Assembly (NCBI GenBank): GCA_003151815.1
Contig: PLYN01000033.1
Coordinates: forward strand, 1-64,000
Direction: 5' to 3'
Length of the DNA stretch: 64,000 nt
Origin: Bacteroidota bacterium
GTDB lineage: Bacteria; Bacteroidota; Bacteroidia; 2-12-FULL-35-15
Positions 8,203-17,731 of the stretch are shown here, piece after piece. A program made the translations under genes and the position numbers. Below the pieces are notes generated by a model. It was not told the DNA's origin. It was given only the letters and a program-made list of their open reading frames with translations, and did no database searches. Each line of letters starts with the position of its first letter. Positions within the stretch are counted from its first letter, which is position 1.

Positions 8203-9798
8203 TTATTTTAATTGAATCTTATAATTTATGTCGCCAATTAATGTAAAGTCAATACTATAATTACTATAAATTTTTATGTATTGCGGTTGGGCACTTGTGT
8301 TGAATTTAATTTTAAATATTGTTTTTTTTGTATTGTATAATAAATTCATTTTGGCTTCACTCAAAGGAATGACAATTGTTGTCGTTTTTTTATCAATTGC
8401 GCGAAGGTTCGAATTTATAGGGGCTGCACCAATAGTATTCGCACCAATGAATAATGAGTCAAAAGCTATATTATTATTATTCAATAGATAAATTTGAAGG
8501 GCTGCGTTAAAGGGGAAACCATTATCAGCTATCAAAGTTATTTTTCCACTATTAATATTTCCTGATCCATTATTGCCACCTATGTTTAAAGGTAATGTGT
8601 CAACTAAAGTTAAATTATTGGCTACCAATGATAGCGGAATTTCCATATCCATTTTCACTTTTAATAATTTATCAGAATAAATAAAATCATTCGAACCTGA
8701 TACATTTCCAAGAGGATTGGTAATCATTTGCATTGAATAACCAAATTTGTCGGGTAAGTTTTCAAGCATTTGTTTAATGTTGGAATTGCTTGTATTTAGT
8801 GGAAAGTTTTTATAGGTTGAAAATACATTTCCTCCACTTTCTGCAGCACGGTTAATATTGATTGGTGATCCAATTATAGAATTAGCAAGACCGATGTTGG
8901 TTCCTTTATGTGAATTAATGGAGTTTAAATTATTGATAAAAATTTGTGCATCCAAGCCAATTGGATTTTCAATGCTAAGATTAAAATTAACATCTTCCAG
9001 TTGAATTGTTCCATCAACAATGCTTTTAAACATTGAAAATTCAGTTTCGGAAGGCCCTACTTTAAAAGTACTTTGACCAAAATACCCCTTTGCATAATAG
9101 GGTATAAATTTTTGAAATGTATTTTTAATCACTAAACTATCTGTTGGATTAACCAGAACGGCATGCCCCAAAGGACTTACCAATGCAGTTAAAGAGGTAT
9201 AAATGGTGTTGATTTTATTTTTATTTATTCCCGTTAAGTCGAGGACATAACCCGACAAATTATACGTTTGATTGTAAATTCCGGGTGTGTTTCCAACGGC
9301 GGCAGGTACTGAAATATTAACAGTAAATGGCACACCATTCAGAGTTGCACATGGCAGGCCATAAACAAAATTTGTTACTTCATGGATAAAACTTTTTACG
9401 TTGTAATTTATAAACCCCGATTTTATAACAATCGTTCGTAACTGCGCTCCCTGCAAACTATAAGTTGTTTCTGACAGGTTATTACTTACTACGGTTTGCC
9501 CGGGTTGAAGAGTAACAGCAATGGGGATTGTGTATGCTTGTATAAGGCTGGTGTCGGGTATTTTAAAAAGTGTATCCATTGAAAAATGAAAGATGTCGTT
9601 TTGGTAAACAATTTTCATTGAACTATCAGGATTGGCTTGTAAGATAGAGTCGGGAAGGAGATTATTAATGTTAAGAGAAGTCTTAACTAAAGGTGCCAGA
9701 TCTTGTGTATCCCAAGATGGTTTTTCCATTCCTTTCCTGCATGAAAATAACAGCACGAATAATGATAATAGAGAAATAAATAAAAGTATTCGTCGCAT
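8203..9798 (-). CDS. predicted surface or outer-membrane lipoprotein
   Basis: This 531-residue protein begins with a lipoprotein signal peptide whose lipobox ends LFSC (cysteine about residue 20). The rest is a long run of beta-rich sequence with many NIN and NLT segments and no enzyme motif I recognise. It is the upstream partner of the barrel-like protein at 6925-8187 and probably acts with it in the envelope. No promoter with both elements is visible in the 70 bases before it. The function is unknown. Confidence 0.6.
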   Translation of the reverse strand: MRRILLFISLLSLFVLLFSCRKGMEKPSWDTQDLAPLVKTSLNINNLLPDSILQANPDSSMKIVYQNDIFHFSMDTLFKIPDTSLIQAYTIPIAVTLQPGQTVVSNNLSETTYSLQGAQLRTIVIKSGFINYNVKSFIHEVTNFVYGLPCATLNGVPFTVNISVPAAVGNTPGIYNQTYNLSGYVLDLTGINKNKINTIYTSLTALVSPLGHAVLVNPTDSLVIKNTFQKFIPYYAKGYFGQSTFKVGPSETEFSMFKSIVDGTIQLEDVNFNLSIENPIGLDAQIFINNLNSINSHKGTNIGLANSIIGSPININRAAESGGNVFSTYKNFPLNTSNSNIKQMLENLPDKFGYSMQMITNPLGNVSGSNDFIYSDKLLKVKMDMEIPLSLVANNLTLVDTLPLNIGGNNGSGNINSGKITLIADNGFPFNAALQIYLLNNNNIAFDSLFIGANTIGAAPINSNLRAIDKKTTTIVIPLSEAKMNLLYNTKKTIFKIKFNTSAQPQYIKIYSNYSIDFTLIGDINYKIQLK

Positions 9799-9871
9799 TT
9801 TTAATTCTTTGCTAAATATTTTGATCAGATTAAAAATAGCAATTATTTTGTGAAAATTTTAATACTACCTA

Positions 9872-11152
9872 CTAATAATTATATTTCTCTCCCCACAATT
9901 TTTTTAGATGTTCTCTTATTTCTTTTTCTCTGGCATTATTACCTGGTTCATAAAATTTTGTTCCACTAATATTCTCCGGCAAATATTCCTGATTTGAAAA
10001 ATTGGATTCGTAACCGTGTGAATATTGATAGTCTTTTCCATAACCAATTTCCTTCATCAATTTAGTTGGAGCATTGCGTAAATGAAGCGGAACAGGCAGA
10101 TCGCCGCTATTTTTTACAGTTTCAATCGCACTGTTGATAGCCATATAAGCAGCATTGCTTTTTGCAGATGCTGCTAAATAAGTCACTGCCTGGGATAAAA
10201 TAATTCGGGATTCGGGAAAACCAATGACATTAACTGCCTGAAAACAATTGTTTGCAATAACGAGTGCCGTTGGGTTAGCATTTCCAATGTCTTCAGATGC
10301 CAGTATTACTAATCTTCTAGCAATAAATAAAGGGTCTTCACCACCTTCGATCATTCGGGCAAGCCAGTATACTGCGGCATTGGGGTCACTGCCCCTGATA
10401 GATTTAATAAAAGCGGAAATGATATCATAATGATTTTCGCCTGCTTTATCATAAGTAGCAATGTTTTGCTGAACAATCTTAGTAACCTTTTCGTTGGTTA
10501 TTTCTATTTTGTCACCACCGATGGTGTTAATTACCAACTCAAAAACATTTAATAATTTTCTTCCGTCACCTCCTGAAAGTCGCAACAGTGCTTCATATTC
10601 AACGATATGAATATTTTTTTTTTTTAAAATGTTATCTGTTTTCATTGCCAGATCGAGCATTGAAAGAAGATCATCTTTATCCAAAGGTTTTAAAATATAA
10701 ATCTGGCAGCGAGATAAAAGTGCTGAAATCACTTCAAATGAAGGGTTCTCAGTAGTTGCGCCAATTAATGTGATCGTTCCTTTTTCAACAGCACCCAACA
10801 GAGAATCTTGCTGTGATTTGCTGAAACGGTGGATCTCATCAATGAATAAAATCGGATTATTTTGTGAGAAAAGTGTATTGCTTTTAGCTTTGTCAATAAC
10901 ATCGCGTATATCCTTAACGCCTGAGTTAATGGCACTCAAAGCGTAAAACGGACGCTTTAATTGATGAGCAATAATATTAGCAAGAGTTGTTTTACCAACA
11001 CCCGGTGGACCCCATAGGATAATGGAAGGCAACAGATTAGATTCAATGGCAGAACGTAAAATGGCTCCTTCGCCTACAATGTGTTTTTGACCAATGTAGT
11101 TTTCCAAACTTGTTGGACGCATTCTTTCGGCAAGAGGAGTTTGGTTTTGCAT
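9872..11152 (-). CDS. rarA: replication-associated recombination protein A (RarA/MgsA AAA+ ATPase)
   Basis: RarA acts at stalled replication forks together with single-strand binding protein. The protein has 426 residues from the ATG at 11150-11152, which is better than an upstream in-frame start inside the previous gene. It begins MQNQTPLAERMRP. Walker A is WGPPGVGKTT, Walker B ILFIDEIHRF, sensor 1 IGATTENPSFEV, followed by the clamp loader-like helical region and the C-terminal oligomerisation domain (HYDIISAFIKSIRGSDPNAA and YQYSHGYESNF). The start lies 2 bases past the stop of the cytochrome gene, so translation is probably coupled. Confidence 0.95.
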   Translation of the reverse strand: MQNQTPLAERMRPTSLENYIGQKHIVGEGAILRSAIESNLLPSIILWGPPGVGKTTLANIIAHQLKRPFYALSAINSGVKDIRDVIDKAKSNTLFSQNNPILFIDEIHRFSKSQQDSLLGAVEKGTITLIGATTENPSFEVISALLSRCQIYILKPLDKDDLLSMLDLAMKTDNILKKKNIHIVEYEALLRLSGGDGRKLLNVFELVINTIGGDKIEITNEKVTKIVQQNIATYDKAGENHYDIISAFIKSIRGSDPNAAVYWLARMIEGGEDPLFIARRLVILASEDIGNANPTALVIANNCFQAVNVIGFPESRIILSQAVTYLAASAKSNAAYMAINSAIETVKNSGDLPVPLHLRNAPTKLMKEIGYGKDYQYSHGYESNFSNQEYLPENISGTKFYEPGNNAREKEIREHLKKLWGEKYNY

Positions 11153-11154
11153 TA

Positions 11155-11520
11155 TTATTCTTTCATGCCGTTTTTGATCCAGCATTCTATTTTATCAATA
11201 GATATGTTATCTAATTTATTTGCCATTTTAGGCATCTTAGAAAATCCTTCTTGATGTTTGATGGTACCTAATAATTTACCATTGAGTGCTGCTTTTTTTA
11301 CGAATTCAATTTTTAAGAAATTGTATCCCGCCTTTTCGTTGGTATTATGACAACGCGAACAGTTAGTTTCAATAATTGATTTAATGTCTGTGTTGTAAGT
11401 TAATACTTTGTTTGAACAATCTAAAGGTGCAACAGGTGCAGTTGCAACAGTTTCCTTTTTGCTTTTACATGCTACTAAAATGGAAGCAATAATGGCAGAA
11501 GTAATTATTATTTTTTTCAT
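11155..11520 (-). CDS. small c-type cytochrome lipoprotein
   Basis: The 121-residue protein has a lipoprotein signal peptide with lipobox LVAC (cysteine 18). It has one haem-attachment motif, CSRCH, at residues 54-58, and a likely axial methionine in the FSKMPKMANKL segment. This fits a single-haem cytochrome c domain held at the membrane. Electron transfer is the likely role; the partner is unknown. It overlaps nothing but sits 2 bases ahead of rarA on the same strand. Confidence 0.8.
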   Translation of the reverse strand: MKKIIITSAIIASILVACKSKKETVATAPVAPLDCSNKVLTYNTDIKSIIETNCSRCHNTNEKAGYNFLKIEFVKKAALNGKLLGTIKHQEGFSKMPKMANKLDNISIDKIECWIKNGMKE

Positions 11521-11555
11521 TATTTTATATTTTAAGATTTACGATTAACAATTTT

Positions 11556-11590
11556 CTATTCGCTATTAACTATTTCCTATTCGCTATTTC
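11556..11590 (-). repeat. heptamer array, unit CTATTNN, five copies
   Basis: Five units in exact 7-base phase run CTATTCG, CTATTAA, CTATTTC, CTATTCG, CTATTTC. The TAG stop of the acyltransferase gene (complement of CTA at 11584-11586) lies in the last unit. Confidence 0.85.
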
Positions 11591-12462
11591 CCTTCCGGCC
11601 TCTTGTGTTTCCATCTTCGGTGAGTCCACAGCCAATATTGGGGTAAGGCTCGAATGTCTTTTTCCAAATGTCTGTTGATGCTTTCAGTAATAAAGCCATT
11701 CGCTGTTTCTTTTGGCGTGTCTGTTACATCATAAAATTCAAAACTGTAGTGTCCTCTTTTTTCTTTATTGATTCTTCCATAAACTACAGGTATATTATAT
11801 TCTTTCGCAAATTTTTCTGCACCGAATTGCATTCCGGTATCCTGATTTAAAAAGGTCATCCAATATGCACTTTTCGGGTTAGAAGGCGATTGATCAAATC
11901 CGAAAATAGTGGCTGTTGGAACATTTTTATTATTATCTAAATAACGTTTTACTTTTTTTGTGGAGATCATGAACAAGCCATATTTACTCCGTGTTGAACG
12001 CATCTTTTCATCAAAGTATTTATTGCTGAGGGGTGTGTAGATACCAACTGTTTTGTGTTTAATGAGAGCATCAACAGCTACCGCAAAAATTTCCCAATTA
12101 TTGTAATGCCCACCGGCAATGATAACACTTCGTCCTTGCTCAAAATATTTATTTACGCCTTCCGGATTTTTACATACAACCCGTTTAAGTACTTCTTTTT
12201 CAGAGATAGTAAAGGTTTTCAGGCTTTCAACAACTAGATCACAAAAATGACGGTAAAATTTCTTACAAATTTCTATGCGTTCTTTTTCCGATTTTTCAGG
12301 AAAAGAATTACTGATATTTTGAAAAACAATTTTCTTTCGATAACCTATCACATAATAAAATAGAATGTAAAGAAAATCCGAAAGTCCATATAATATAGGA
12401 AACGGAAGTAAAGAAATAGGAATTATAACTAAATAATAAAGCAGGACGTTAAGTACGATCAT
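11584..12462 (-). CDS. LpxL/HtrB-type lysophospholipid (lipid A) acyltransferase
   Basis: The 292-residue membrane-bound acyltransferase has an N-terminal hydrophobic segment (about 1-40). The catalytic HX4E motif is visible as GGHYNNWE (H119, E124). GFDQSPSNPKSAYWMTFLN is the second family block, and the basic C-terminal WLWTHRRWKHKRP is typical. The family transfers acyl chains to lipid A precursors or related lipids. Its stop codon lies in a heptamer repeat array, so the last residues (PEGK) may be repeat-derived. Confidence 0.88.
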   Translation of the reverse strand: MIVLNVLLYYLVIIPISLLPFPILYGLSDFLYILFYYVIGYRKKIVFQNISNSFPEKSEKERIEICKKFYRHFCDLVVESLKTFTISEKEVLKRVVCKNPEGVNKYFEQGRSVIIAGGHYNNWEIFAVAVDALIKHKTVGIYTPLSNKYFDEKMRSTRSKYGLFMISTKKVKRYLDNNKNVPTATIFGFDQSPSNPKSAYWMTFLNQDTGMQFGAEKFAKEYNIPVVYGRINKEKRGHYSFEFYDVTDTPKETANGFITESINRHLEKDIRALPQYWLWTHRRWKHKRPEGK

Positions 12463-12497
12463 AATTTATTTATGAAATTTATTTTACGCCTGTTAGT

Positions 12498-13979
12498 TTA
12501 GTAATACACCATTCTTCTTACCTCTGCAATGTATTTTGAAAAGCGAATTACCTGGCGTGTATATCCATATTCGTTATCATACCAAACATACAATACTATG
12601 TTTTTTTTGTCTGGACCAACAATGGTTGCCTGGCTATCAAATACCGATGGACAAGGGTTTCCGATCGCATCTGTTGAAACAAATTCGTTTGAATTAACAT
12701 ACTGAATTTGTTCTACCAAATTGCCATTTAAAGCAGCATCTTTCATTATTTCATTTACTTCTTCTCTTGTAACTTCCTTATCGATGGTCATACTAAGGAT
12801 AGCTAATGAAACATTTGGTGTAGGAACACGAACTGAGTTGGCCGTGAATTTTCCTGATAATTGTGGCAATACTTTTTTCAAAGCGCTTTCAGCACCTGTT
12901 TCTGTAATTACCATGTTCAGTGCTGCTGAACGTCCTCTACGATATTTCGGATGATAATTATCCAATAAATTTTGATCGTTGGTATACGAGTGCACCGTTT
13001 CAATATGTCCGCGAGCAATTCCTAATTTAGAATGAACTACTTGTAAAATTGGCATAATGGCGTTGGTAGTACACGATGCTGCTGAGAAAATCGTGTCTTT
13101 TGTAACGTCCACCGTTTCGTGGTTCACTCCATGTACTACGTTGGATATATCACCTGAGGCGGGTGCGGTTAATAATACTTTAGCAATTCCTTTTGCTTTT
13201 AAATGTCGGCTTAATTCTTCCCTGTTCCTGAAAATACCGGTATTGTCGATCACAAGCGCATTGTTGATCCCATAGGTTGTATAATCAATATCCTCAGGGT
13301 TTTTTGAATCGATCATAAATACGGTATGTCCATTTATGATCAATGCTTTTTTCTCAAAATCTTCAATAATAGTTCCGGGAAATGAGCCGTGAACAGAATC
13401 GGTGCGTAACAAGTCGGCGCGTTTTACAATTTCTTTGTCGCTGTTTCCACGTGTAACAATTGCCCTTAATCGAAGTTGTTCACCTTTACCAGCTTGTGCG
13501 ATAAGTTCGCGTGCAGCTAAACGTCCGATACGTCCAAAGCCATATAATACAATATCTTTAGGCATGATGTTGTGTTCCAAACCAATCAGATCCTTTAATT
13601 TATTTGCTATAAAATCAGATGCTGTTTTAAAATTATCTTTTTCCTGATACCATTCGAATACTAATTTCCCGATATCAACGCGTGAAGGGCAAACATCTGC
13701 TTTCAATACTTCTTTTGCCAGCATCACAGAATCCATTACATTAATTGGTTTTCTGACGATATCTTTAGAATACAAATGTAAATTCATTATTTCGCTCGCA
13801 CTTCTGTCAACCAGTTTATTTCTAAAAAGAATTAATTCAATTGATTTTTCGAACCAAAGTTTTCCAATAATGCCAATCAGATCAATGGCCGCTTTTTCGT
13901 GTTCGATCCAATCGTTTAGCTCCGCTTCATAAGAGCCTTTCGCTTTTCCTCTTGTAGGTTCCAAAGTGTCGAGTGTCAT
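12498..13979 (-). CDS. gap: glyceraldehyde-3-phosphate dehydrogenase, long form
   Basis: The catalytic protein begins at about residue 139 with the NAD-binding GFGRIGRL (147-154). The active-site cysteine is C303 in SAASCTTNAIMP. SYTNDQNLLDNYH, the RGRSAALNMVITETGA block and the C-terminal WYDNEYGYTRQV are all present. The total is 493 residues because about 138 residues of helical sequence precede the dehydrogenase. From memory this extension is shared by a Bacteroidota clade, so it is not a local fusion; its job is not known to me. It acts in glycolysis or gluconeogenesis. Confidence 0.93.
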   Translation of the reverse strand: MTLDTLEPTRGKAKGSYEAELNDWIEHEKAAIDLIGIIGKLWFEKSIELILFRNKLVDRSASEIMNLHLYSKDIVRKPINVMDSVMLAKEVLKADVCPSRVDIGKLVFEWYQEKDNFKTASDFIANKLKDLIGLEHNIMPKDIVLYGFGRIGRLAARELIAQAGKGEQLRLRAIVTRGNSDKEIVKRADLLRTDSVHGSFPGTIIEDFEKKALIINGHTVFMIDSKNPEDIDYTTYGINNALVIDNTGIFRNREELSRHLKAKGIAKVLLTAPASGDISNVVHGVNHETVDVTKDTIFSAASCTTNAIMPILQVVHSKLGIARGHIETVHSYTNDQNLLDNYHPKYRRGRSAALNMVITETGAESALKKVLPQLSGKFTANSVRVPTPNVSLAILSMTIDKEVTREEVNEIMKDAALNGNLVEQIQYVNSNEFVSTDAIGNPCPSVFDSQATIVGPDKKNIVLYVWYDNEYGYTRQVIRFSKYIAEVRRMVYY

Positions 13980-14036
13980 AGTTTAAAAATAAATTATATG
14001 TTAATGGTTGAATTATTCATTCTAAATAAAAAAAGA

Positions 14037-14091
14037 AACCGCATTAACATCGGAGAAAGTTTTTACTGTTTTCAAGGATGTTGATGCGGTT
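14037..14091 (-). terminator. rho-independent terminator of rpoD
   Basis: AACCGCATTAACATC (14037-14051) pairs with GATGTTGATGCGGTT (14077-14091), allowing one G-T pair. On the minus strand the stem is followed by a run of T. It lies 27 bases past the rpoD stop codon. Confidence 0.75.
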
Positions 14092-14118
14092 ATCATTGCT
14101 GTTTAGACTTTATGTGAA

Positions 14119-14982
14119 TTAGCCCAAATATGTTTTTAATAATTTGCTACGTGAATTATGACGTAATCTACGTATAGCTTTTTCTTTTATCTGGCGAACA
14201 CGTTCGCGGGTTAGATCGAATTTAGCACCAATTTCTTCCAATGTTAACCCATGGTTAATGCCAATACCGAAGAATAATCTTACCACATCACGTTCTCTAT
14301 CCGTTAAGGTAGAAAGCGAGCGTTCAATTTCTCTTTGTAATGATTCGTTCATCAATTCATTATCAGCACGTGGTGAATCATGATTTACCAAAACATCTAG
14401 CAAACTGTTTTCTTCACCATTAACGAATGGTGCATCCATGGATACATGGCGACCTGAAACACGCATAGTGTCAGCAACTTTATCTTGAGGAAGTTCAAGT
14501 ACAATGGACAACTCTTCAGCACTTGGTTCACGCTCAAATTCTTGTTCTAATTTAGAGAAGGCTTTGTTGATTTTATTTAATGAACCTACCTGATTTAAAG
14601 GCAAACGTACAATACGGGATTGTTCTGCTAAAGCTTGTAAAATAGATTGACGGATCCACCAAACTGCGTAGGATATAAATTTGAATCCACGTGTTTCATC
14701 AAAGCGTTTTGCTGCTTTAATTAAACCCAAATTACCTTCATTAATTAGATCGGGTAAACTTAATCCTTGGTTTTGATATTGTTTTGCAACAGAAACTACG
14801 AAACGTAAATTGGCTTTTGTTAATTTTTCTAAAGCAGCCTGATCCCCATCTCTAATCTTCTTCGCTAATATAACTTCTTCGTCTGCCGTGATCAAATCCT
14901 CGCGGCCAATTTCTTGAAGGTATTTATCCAAAGAAGCACTTTCACGATTGGTAATTGATTTGGTTATTTTGAGTTGTCTCAT
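14119..14982 (-). CDS. rpoD: principal RNA polymerase sigma factor RpoD (SigA), short Bacteroidota form
   Basis: The 287-residue protein has regions 1.2 to 4.2 without a long N-terminal region 1.1, as is normal for Bacteroidota. Region 2 is seen at [20 protein letters not shown] and [15 protein letters not shown]. Region 4.2 is [20 protein letters not shown]. This factor recognises the TTTG / TAnnTTTG promoters listed here, including one in front of its own gene. A terminator follows it, so it appears to be a single-gene unit. Confidence 0.96.
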   Translation of the reverse strand: MRQLKITKSITNRESASLDKYLQEIGREDLITADEEVILAKKIRDGDQAALEKLTKANLRFVVSVAKQYQNQGLSLPDLINEGNLGLIKAAKRFDETRGFKFISYAVWWIRQSILQALAEQSRIVRLPLNQVGSLNKINKAFSKLEQEFEREPSAEELSIVLELPQDKVADTMRVSGRHVSMDAPFVNGEENSLLDVLVNHDSPRADNELMNESLQREIERSLSTLTDRERDVVRLFFGIGINHGLTLEEIGAKFDLTRERVRQIKEKAIRRLRHNSRSKLLKTYLG

Positions 14983-15020
14983 TTTTTATTTAGATATTAA
15001 AACGGTAATTATTTGGAATG

Positions 15021-15052
15021 CAAATGTACTTTAACTATAACGTATTTACAAA
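15021..15052 (-). promoter_or_regulatory. promoter for rpoD
   Basis: On the minus strand TTTG (15049-15052) and TACATTTG (15021-15028) are 20 bases apart. The -7 element ends 38 bases before the rpoD start codon. The rest of the 298 bases between rpoD and htrA shows nothing further that I can call. Confidence 0.72.
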
Positions 15053-15280
15053 TATTTTAAGAATTAATTAACATTAAAATCACAAGGCTTAATTAAATGA
15101 TTATTAGATAGTTACATCAACAATTAAAACTGTACCATAAAACAGTATATTTTGCCGATAAAAAACCAAAAAATTAAATATTCTTACACAAATTTCAAGC
15201 CGAGAATTTAATAAAATGAATTTATTTCATTGGAATTAAATGCAGTTGGTCATTTATTTTTTACCAAAATAGTTTATTTG

Positions 15281-16732
15281 TTACATCCCGAATCCATAAT
15301 ATGCTCTCATTCCGTTTGGATAAATCCCTTCGATAAGTACACCACCCTTTTTATTTTCGAGGGCTGTTTTCAGATCTTCTATGGTGGAGATTTTCTTTTT
15401 GTCGATACTGGTAATTATAAAACCTTCCTGTATTCCGGCACTCAATAATTTACCTGCATTTAATTTACGAATCCGCAGACCATTTTGAATACTCATTTTT
15501 TTCATATCTGACACATTTACCGATTCGAATGTAGCGCCCAATGCTGACACAATTTCCTCTTTTGGTTTTTTAACAACATCGGTATTTCCATTTTTATTTT
15601 TAAGAACTAACGTCAATATCTGTGCTTTATTATTTCTTTTTAAAGTAACATTTATTTTATCACCGGGGCGATAACGGCTGATCTGTTCCTGTAATTCGGG
15701 TACGTTGTTAACACTTGTTTCACCAATGTTTGTAATAATATCACCTTCTTTAATTCCCGCTTCTTCTCCTGAACCGCCATCGGTCAAGCCATTTACATAA
15801 ACACCTTTTATTTCAGAAATATTTTTTTCTTGCGCCAGTTTTGCATCCAAGTCGCGAATGCTAACCCCAATGAAAGCACGTTGAACTTCACCAAATTCCA
15901 ATAGATCGGCTACAACTTTACGCGCCATATTTACCGGGATTGCAAATGAATAACCGGTGTACGAGCCCGTATTAGATGCTATTGCAGAGTTAATTCCTAC
16001 TAACTCACCTTTTGTATTTACAAGGGCTCCGCCGCTATTTCCAGGATTAACAGCTGCATCAGTTTGCAGGTACGATTCAATTGGATTAATACCTTTCGAA
16101 GGATCATTTTCTAAAATATTAATATTTCTTGCTTTTGCACTTATTATACCTGCGGTAACTGTTGAAGTCAGGTTAAACGGATTGCCCACTGCCAGAACCC
16201 ATTCACCAACTTTTACATTGTCTGAATTCCCATAGGTCATAAATGATAAATTGTTTTCTTTTATTTTTAAAAGAGCAAGATCGGTTGTTGGGTCTTTGCC
16301 TATTACTTCTGCAGTGAAAGTGCGTTTATCGTTGAGAGTAATTTCTATTTTTTCTGCCTGATCAACAACGTGGTTGTTAGTTACAATATATCCATCCTGC
16401 GAAATAATTACTCCTGAACCGCTGGCAGAAGGCGCTTGATTTTGTTCCGGTGAGCGTTGCCCGAAAAAATCACGGAAAGGATCATATATATATTGATTTT
16501 TTTGGGCATAAGTAGTTTTTACATTCACCACAGAATGTACTGACATCTCAGCTGCAGCTGTAAAATCCATTGCGTTTTCAGGCATTGCAGCAGTCATATT
16601 TACATATTTTACCGGTGGCTGATAAGTTAATTGTGAATTATTACTAACAGGTTTTTGAATCAAATGATTAAAACCCAATGCAGTTATTCCACCAATGATT
16701 GCTATAAAGAAAGCACTTGCAATTTTTTTCAT
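15281..16732 (-). CDS. degP: HtrA/DegP-family serine protease with two PDZ domains
   Basis: The 483-residue protein has an N-terminal membrane anchor or signal (about 1-22). The trypsin-like catalytic triad is H121 (VTNNHVV), D151 (TTDLALLK) and S233 (NPGNSGGAL). A PDZ domain spans about 285-385 (FIGVSIRDLDAKLAQE to the RNNKAQILTLVLKN strand), and a shorter second PDZ domain about 400-483. The family degrades or refolds damaged envelope proteins in the periplasm. All catalytic residues are present. It lies alone between rpoD and a divergent gene. Confidence 0.94.
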   Translation of the reverse strand: MKKIASAFFIAIIGGITALGFNHLIQKPVSNNSQLTYQPPVKYVNMTAAMPENAMDFTAAAEMSVHSVVNVKTTYAQKNQYIYDPFRDFFGQRSPEQNQAPSASGSGVIISQDGYIVTNNHVVDQAEKIEITLNDKRTFTAEVIGKDPTTDLALLKIKENNLSFMTYGNSDNVKVGEWVLAVGNPFNLTSTVTAGIISAKARNINILENDPSKGINPIESYLQTDAAVNPGNSGGALVNTKGELVGINSAIASNTGSYTGYSFAIPVNMARKVVADLLEFGEVQRAFIGVSIRDLDAKLAQEKNISEIKGVYVNGLTDGGSGEEAGIKEGDIITNIGETSVNNVPELQEQISRYRPGDKINVTLKRNNKAQILTLVLKNKNGNTDVVKKPKEEIVSALGATFESVNVSDMKKMSIQNGLRIRKLNAGKLLSAGIQEGFIITSIDKKKISTIEDLKTALENKKGGVLIEGIYPNGMRAYYGFGM

Positions 16733-16915
16733 TTTATATTTTTTTGATTAAACAAATAAACACTTTATCCATTTTTAAAATCTGTATGTTTACACGCAAA
16801 ACTTATACCTCTATTGTTGTTAACACATATTTTTAACATAAATTAACACGCATTTGCAAAGGTTGCTTAACTTTACACTGGATTTAATAAAATTAAAATA
16901 AACCTATCACTAATA

Positions 16916-17653
16916 ATGATCAATTTTAAAGAGAAGTCGCAAGTATTTATTATGGGTGTAATGGTAGGATTAATAATTGCCGGCGGCTTTTTCATTTTGA
17001 AATTAGATGATTATTTTACAGAATTAAATTTTTATAAAAATGTTGCAAAAACATTTTATTTGCATTCTAAAAATACAGAATCTATTGTAAAATCAGAAAA
17101 TACAGAACAAGTAGAAAAAATAAAATCAGATAAAATTACAACAAAAAAAAGATCAGCATCAAATGCTGATTCAATACATTCAAAAAACAGAGCAGCAAAT
17201 TTTGTTTTAAACGCGGATACTTTAAATAGCCATTTGGCAAAGGATTCAGCATCATTTGTTAATAATGCTTCGGAAGATATTGTGGTGAGAAAGGATGAAT
17301 TGCTGTCCAATAAAACAATGGAAGTTATAAATTTGAATCCCGTTGTAAGTCTCACTAATTATGCAGATTCATTGCTTCAGAAGGTAAGTGGAATTAGAGA
17401 TGATAGAAATAGTTCAAAACAATTTTTTAATATTGAATTGTGGCAATCACCTCTGAATTATAGAGGTTACAAAATGAGTAAATACAAAATAGTACTGTAT
17501 GGCATAGCTTCTGTTGATGCTATCAAAGTATATAAAATTGATGATGGTATATATTTAAAAAATGCATCCTCTGTTTATAAATTGGAGCAATCGAGCGATT
17601 TTAAACCTTATCAAAGTATTAGTGATGCATCAATCATTAATAAATTAAAATAA
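16916..17653 (+). CDS. hypothetical membrane-anchored protein
   Basis: The 245-residue protein has one N-terminal membrane segment (about 11-30, VFIMGVMVGLIIAGGFFILK). A low-complexity linker rich in Ser, Asn and Lys follows (about 50-160). The C-terminal part, about 170-245, looks folded and carries LWQSPLNYRGYKMSKYKIVLYG. The C-terminal part probably lies in the periplasm. I do not recognise the domain. It is divergent from htrA and followed by dapF. Confidence 0.6.
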   Translation: MINFKEKSQVFIMGVMVGLIIAGGFFILKLDDYFTELNFYKNVAKTFYLHSKNTESIVKSENTEQVEKIKSDKITTKKRSASNADSIHSKNRAANFVLNADTLNSHLAKDSASFVNNASEDIVVRKDELLSNKTMEVINLNPVVSLTNYADSLLQKVSGIRDDRNSSKQFFNIELWQSPLNYRGYKMSKYKIVLYGIASVDAIKVYKIDDGIYLKNASSVYKLEQSSDFKPYQSISDASIINKLK

Positions 17654-17689
17654 AATTCAAAAGAGAAAAAAGTCAGAAGAATATTTGTT

Positions 17690-17731
17690 GACTTTTGACT
17701 TTAAACTTTAAACTTTCGACTTTGAACTTCT
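17690..17731 (+). repeat. heptamer array, unit AACTTTN, six copies
   Basis: Six units in exact 7-base phase run GACTTTT, GACTTTA, AACTTTA, AACTTTC, GACTTTG, AACTTCT. The array runs directly into dapF and supplies its probable TTG start codon (17722-17724). Confidence 0.85.

Noticed and set aside
12498-13979. The long GAPDH as a recent fusion
   Set aside because: The N-terminal extension is, as far as I know, common to GAPDH of this type in Bacteroidota and shows no repeat or junction here.
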